DNA from: Pseudomonadota bacterium
GTDB taxonomy: Bacteria > Pseudomonadota > Alphaproteobacteria > Sphingomonadales > Sphingomonadaceae
Reading direction: 5' to 3'
NCBI GenBank assembly: GCA_023432995.1
Contig: JAEZES010000158.1
Location: 1-7,399, forward strand
Length of the DNA: 7,399 nucleotides
Shown here in pieces: positions 5,031 to 7,399 of the stretch (positions are counted from its first letter, which is position 1; every line of letters begins with the position of its first letter). Made by a program: the position numbers and the translations under genes. The notes beneath the pieces are model-generated. The model had not been told where the DNA came from. It saw only the letters and a program-made list of their open reading frames with translations, and made no database searches.

Positions 5031-5786
5031 CTAGCGATAGTGGACCAGCCCTAGCAACGCCCGCGAAACCAGCTCGAACCACCCCGAGCCCACCACCGCC
5101 TCGTGCACCGCGCCCTCTACGAAAATCCACCCCGCGCCGAACCATGAATAGCCGCCGATCCGGCCGGTGGCGCGCCGCTCGTGGAGCAGGATCGCCGCCG
5201 CCATCGACCATAGCGTCAAGTAGAGCCAGAGCGTCGGCACCGGGTCGTCGAGCCCGAGCGCGTTGGCCCAGAAGCGGTTCACGCCGGGCGGGATGACCGG
5301 CAGCATGGCGAAAAGGATCATGCGCCGGTGAATCTCCGGCCGCGTCCGGTTGCGGATCGCCAGGGTGAACATCACGGCAAAGCCGAGGAAGGCGAGCAGG
5401 CCGAGGTAGAGCCCGTCGGTCCCGGCCGGTCTCCCGGCGGCATGGCCGCGGCCCGAGGCGACCAGCTGCATCATGAGGCCGATAAGGATGGTCGCGGTGC
5501 CCTGCGCGATGCCCCACAGGCCGAGCGTGCGGTGCAGCTTCACGTTGCCGGAGCATACCAGCGCGGACTGCATGAGCAGCAGCAGCATCCAGCCGATGAA
5601 CACCACGCCGTGCAAGTGCACGATCGGCGGCGCCGGCGGGAAATTGCCCTGGAGCGCGGGCACGAAGGAATGGATGCCGAAGCCCGCGAATACGAACAGG
5701 CACATCGCCACGATCATCCAGAAGAAGAACGAGGGCCGGAACCGGCTGACGGCAGCGGGTGCGGCGGCCGGGGCCGGCGTGGTCAT
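5031..5786 (-). CDS. Polytopic membrane protein of unknown function, possibly DUF2306-like
   Basis: A 251-residue protein with about six membrane segments, near residues 20-43, 58-78, 88-109, 125-145, 154-170 and 184-203, after a Pro/Ala-rich cytoplasmic N-terminus. It carries histidines at the ends of membrane segments, His57 and His59 (IVHLHG), His85 (KLHRTLG) and His153 (EIHRRMI), an arrangement that could coordinate heme or metal and recalls the DUF2306 group; that family call is tentative. The ATG at 5786-5784 is preceded by a purine-rich GGGGAGGGG. The stop is TAG at 5031-5033, within a CGCTAG/CTAGCG inverted repeat (5021-5036) that lacks a T-run. It is divergent from ahpC across 215 bases and convergent with the acetyltransferase gene. 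Substrate and role are unknown. Confidence 0.75.
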   Translation of the reverse strand: MTTPAPAAAPAAVSRFRPSFFFWMIVAMCLFVFAGFGIHSFVPALQGNFPPAPPIVHLHGVVFIGWMLLLLMQSALVCSGNVKLHRTLGLWGIAQGTATILIGLMMQLVASGRGHAAGRPAGTDGLYLGLLAFLGFAVMFTLAIRNRTRPEIHRRMILFAMLPVIPPGVNRFWANALGLDDPVPTLWLYLTLWSMAAAILLHERRATGRIGGYSWFGAGWIFVEGAVHEAVVGSGWFELVSRALLGLVHYR

Positions 5787-5884
5787 GGCGAGGCCCCTCC
5801 CCTGGCGGCTCCGGCGAGGGAGCTATCACGTTTGGTGAGAAAAACTCAACGGTTGTTGCAGTTTTCGAAAGTATCGCGCGGGTG

Positions 5885-5921
5885 ATCGATTATTTCGATC
5901 TTCGCAATCGCATCAAATCGC
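5885..5921 (+). promoter_or_regulatory. Candidate OxyR operator upstream of ahpC
   Basis: ATCG (5885-5888), 7 bases, CGAT (5896-5899), 7 bases, ATCG (5907-5910) follow one another with exactly the spacing of the OxyR site ATAG-N7-CTAT-N7-ATAG-N7-CTAT. The fourth quarter (5918-5921, TCGC) does not fit. The third base of each quarter differs from the E. coli consensus (C/G for A/T). OxyR control of ahpC is well established in many proteobacteria, and the site lies about 90 bases before the ahpC start in an AT-richer divergent region. It could also act on the divergent membrane protein gene. Confidence 0.5.
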
Positions 5922-5964
5922 TTTCTTGCGCTGCGTCAATGCCTATCTGGGCCGCGGAATTCAG

Positions 5965-5978
5965 GACGCAATCGCGTC
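5965..5978 (+). other. Small hairpin in the ahpC leader
   Basis: GACGC-AATC-GCGTC forms a 5-bp stem with a 4-base loop, 7 bases before the GGAGG ribosome binding site (5986-5990) of ahpC. That site itself is 11 bases from the ATG, a long spacing. The hairpin may be structural or chance. Confidence 0.25.
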
Positions 5979-6001
5979 GAACACCGGAGGCAGAATCACT
6001 C

Positions 6002-6568
6002 ATGGGTATCATTGGCAGCACCATCCAGCCGTTCAAGGCGACCGCGTTCCAGGCGGGCAAGGACTTCTTCGAGGTCACCGAGCAGGACATCGCCGGGAAG
6101 TGGGCGGTGTTCTTCTTCTACCCGGCCGACTTCACCTTCGTCTGCCCGACCGAGCTCGAGGACCTCGGCGAGCACTACGAGATGCTGCAGAAGCTCGGCG
6201 TCGAGGTCTACGCGGTCTCGACCGACACGCACTTCAGCCACAAGGCGTGGCACGACACCTCGGACAAGATCGGCAAGCTCAAGTACGCCTTCCTCGGCGA
6301 CCAGCTGCACACGCTGTCGAAGAACTTCGGCGTGCTGCGCGAGAACGCGGGGCTGGCCGACCGGGCGACCTTCGTGGTCGACCCCGACGGCGTGATCCAG
6401 ATCATGGAAATCACCTGCGAGGGCGTCGGCCGCAACGCCAACGAGCTCGTGCGCAAGATCCGCGCCGCGCAGTACGTGCGCAACCACCCGGGCGAGGTAT
6501 GCCCGGCGGCGTGGGAGGAAGGCAGCGAGACGCTCGCGCCCTCGCTCGACCTCGTCGGCAAGATCTGA
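6002..6568 (+). CDS. ahpC: Alkyl hydroperoxide reductase subunit C (2-Cys peroxiredoxin)
   Basis: A 188-residue typical 2-Cys peroxiredoxin that reduces hydrogen peroxide, organic peroxides and peroxynitrite in the cytoplasm. The peroxidatic Cys48 is in FFYPADFTFVCPTELED and the resolving Cys167 in HPGEVCPAAW; Thr45 and Arg121 (DRATFVVDP) complete the active site. The C-terminus APSLDLVGKI is the classic AhpC tail, whose YF-type extension is absent, as in bacterial robust forms. Length is essentially that of E. coli AhpC. The ATG at 6002 gives the conserved MGIIGSTIQPFKATAF start and has GGAGG upstream; the frame stays open back to 5759 but that part is non-coding leader. Its reductase AhpF is encoded 252 bases downstream, beyond a hairpin and a repeat. 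An OxyR-like site upstream suggests peroxide induction. Confidence 0.98.
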   Translation: MGIIGSTIQPFKATAFQAGKDFFEVTEQDIAGKWAVFFFYPADFTFVCPTELEDLGEHYEMLQKLGVEVYAVSTDTHFSHKAWHDTSDKIGKLKYAFLGDQLHTLSKNFGVLRENAGLADRATFVVDPDGVIQIMEITCEGVGRNANELVRKIRAAQYVRNHPGEVCPAAWEEGSETLAPSLDLVGKI

Positions 6569-6612
6569 GGCCGCACGCCTCAACGAGACGCACCTGCAAT
6601 AGCGGGTCGCTA

Positions 6613-6661
6613 GGTGGCCCGGGGCATCCTCCCCCAAACCCCGCCCCGGGCCACCGATTTT
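6613..6661 (+). terminator. Terminator-like hairpin after ahpC
   Basis: GGTGGCCCGGGGC (6613-6625) pairs perfectly with GCCCCGGGCCACC (6643-6655), a 13-bp stem with a 17-base C-rich loop, followed by GATTTT. It lies 44 bases after the ahpC stop. The stem is very strong but the T-run is only four, so it may terminate partly, letting some transcripts reach ahpF, or protect the ahpC mRNA 3' end. Confidence 0.6.
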
Positions 6662-6667
6662 CCTGAC

Positions 6668-6798
6668 GATCCTCCCCCGTTTACGGGGGAGGTGGCGGCG
6701 CGAAGCGCTGACCGAGGGGGCACCGCACGACGCTTGCGGCCGGGCCCCCCTGCACCACCCAGCGGGTGGTCCCCCTCCCCCGTAAACGGGGGAGGATC
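6668..6798. repeat. 131-bp palindromic intergenic repeat element
   Basis: The outer 25 bases (6668-6692) and the reverse complement of 6774-6798 are identical, a perfect terminal inverted repeat. Each arm is itself a hairpin (CCTCCCCCGT, TT or AA, ACGGGGGAGG). The interior holds a further hairpin, ACCACCC-AGC-GGGTGGT (6754-6770). I find no coding potential. This resembles the GC-rich dispersed palindromic repeats (REP or MITE-like) of sphingomonad genomes, a resemblance from memory. It sits 22 bases before the ahpF start and would form a large structure in an ahpC-ahpF transcript. I see no clear target-site duplication. Confidence 0.8.
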
Positions 6799-6820
6799 GG
6801 GGCGGATTGAGGAGATCGAG

Positions 6821-7399
6821 ATGCTCGACGCGACGATGACCGAACAGCTGAAGCAGTACCTCGCCATGCTGCGCGAGCCGGTCGAGCTCGTCGCCACGCT
6901 CGGCGACGATGCGAAGTCGGCGCAGACGCGCGAGCTGCTTGAACAGATCGCCGCGCTCAGCGACAAGGTGACCGCGAGCTTCGACGGCGACAACGAGCGT
7001 CGCCCGAGCTTCGTCATCCGCCGCGCCTCGGACCCGGCCAAGTGGGTCCGCTTCGCCGGGCTGCCGATGGGCCACGAGTTTACCAGCCTGGTGCTGGCGC
7101 TGCTGTGGGCCGGCGGCCATCCGCCCAAGGTGTCCGACGACGTGCTGCGGCAGATCGAGAACCTCGAAGCAGACTTCAATTTCGAAATGTATTTCTCGCT
7201 GTCGTGCCACAACTGCCCCGACGTGGTGCAGGCGCTGACGCTGATGGCGCTCAACAACCCGCGGATCACCGCGACGCTGATCGAGGGCGGCGCGTTCCAG
7301 CAGGAAGTCGACGCGCGCGGCGTGATGGCGGTGCCGGCGACCTTCCTCAACGGCGAGATGTTCGCCAGCGGCAAGATGACGGTCGAGGAGCTGCTGGCG
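6821..7399 (+). CDS. ahpF: Alkyl hydroperoxide reductase subunit F (N-terminal part, cut by window edge)
   Basis: The first 193 residues of AhpF, the flavoprotein disulfide reductase that passes electrons from NADH to AhpC. What is seen is the N-terminal tandem thioredoxin-fold domain: MLDATMTEQLKQYLAML opening, RFAGLPMGHEFTSLVLALLW (77-96), the redox pair Cys129 and Cys132 in SLSCHNCPDVVQAL (126-139), and the cis-proline turn VMAVPATFLNG (168-178). The FAD and NADH domains and second CxxC lie off the right edge. The ATG at 6821 matches the family start and has an excellent AGGAG 6 bases upstream, after the palindromic repeat. It is on the same strand as ahpC and functions with it, but the 252-base gap with two strong secondary structures is unusual for such a pair and may set a lower AhpF:AhpC ratio (inference). 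Confidence 0.97.
   Translation, partial: MLDATMTEQLKQYLAMLREPVELVATLGDDAKSAQTRELLEQIAALSDKVTASFDGDNERRPSFVIRRASDPAKWVRFAGLPMGHEFTSLVLALLWAGGHPPKVSDDVLRQIENLEADFNFEMYFSLSCHNCPDVVQALTLMALNNPRITATLIEGGAFQQEVDARGVMAVPATFLNGEMFASGKMTVEELLA

Noticed and set aside
5021..5036. CGCTAG/CTAGCG inverted repeat as a shared terminator for the convergent genes
   Set aside because: Only six pairs, four-base loop, overlapping a stop codon and with no T-run on either strand.
5759..6001. N-terminal extension of AhpC by 81 residues
   Set aside because: The translation has no homology, lies in AT-richer leader containing the OxyR-like site, and the family start with GGAGG is at 6002.
5996..7210. 404-codon open frame antisense to ahpC and ahpF
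   Set aside because: It crosses two certain genes and the palindromic repeat, and its translation is Arg/Glu/Leu low complexity without motifs; a composition effect.
1..7399. CRISPR array, tRNA or rRNA genes, transposase or integrase genes
   Set aside because: I saw no regularly spaced repeats, tRNA-like cloverleaf or CCA end, rRNA sequence, or recombinase motif in any frame.

Overview
The window looks like chromosomal DNA of a high-GC alphaproteobacterium, most likely a member of the Sphingomonadales. This rests on the sequence character of AroC, AhpC, AhpF, RuvA and RuvB, on a GC content around 70% in the core genes, and on a palindromic GC-rich intergenic repeat of a kind I associate with sphingomonads. 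The taxonomic call is an inference from memory; no search was run.

Layout. (1) Minus strand, 1-1696: a tightly packed operon read right to left, ruvA, a small secreted protein of unknown function, a DoxX-family membrane protein, then ruvB (cut by the window edge). All three junctions are 4-base start/stop overlaps. RuvA and RuvB form the Holliday-junction branch-migration motor; the two middle genes are passengers with no obvious repair role. (2) 1697-1865: divergent control region holding an exact GTTC-N7-GTTC sequence, the alphaproteobacterial LexA (SOS) box pattern, and a promoter-like pair pointing right. (3) Plus strand, 1866-3213: a two-gene accessory module, a non-specific DNA/RNA endonuclease toxin with a sphingomonad-type N-terminal motif and glycine-rich linker, followed by an overlapping immunity gene of the YezG/DUF600 type. 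(4) 3291-4361: aroC, chorismate synthase. (5) 4465-4932: a GNAT acetyltransferase in clearly AT-richer DNA, probably acquired. (6) Minus strand 5031-5786: a histidine-containing polytopic membrane protein of unknown function. (7) Plus strand 6002-7399: ahpC and the start of ahpF, the alkyl hydroperoxide reductase system, preceded by an OxyR-like operator and separated by a terminator-like hairpin and a 131-bp palindromic repeat.

The most interesting part is 1814-3213. A nuclease toxin/immunity pair related to the Bacillus YeeF/YezG logic stands alone, without the usual secretion-associated N-terminal domains, and its likely promoter is overlapped by a LexA-type box lying between it and the SOS-type gene ruvA. 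If real, this is a DNA-damage-responsive nuclease module, reminiscent in its control (not in its sequence) of SOS-induced bacteriocins. Core genes sampled by hand run at 73-78% GC; the toxin module outside its Gly-rich linker runs at about 57-60%, the small secreted gene between ruvA and doxX at about 58-67%, and the GNAT gene at about 48-50%, so at least three accessory acquisitions sit among conserved genes.
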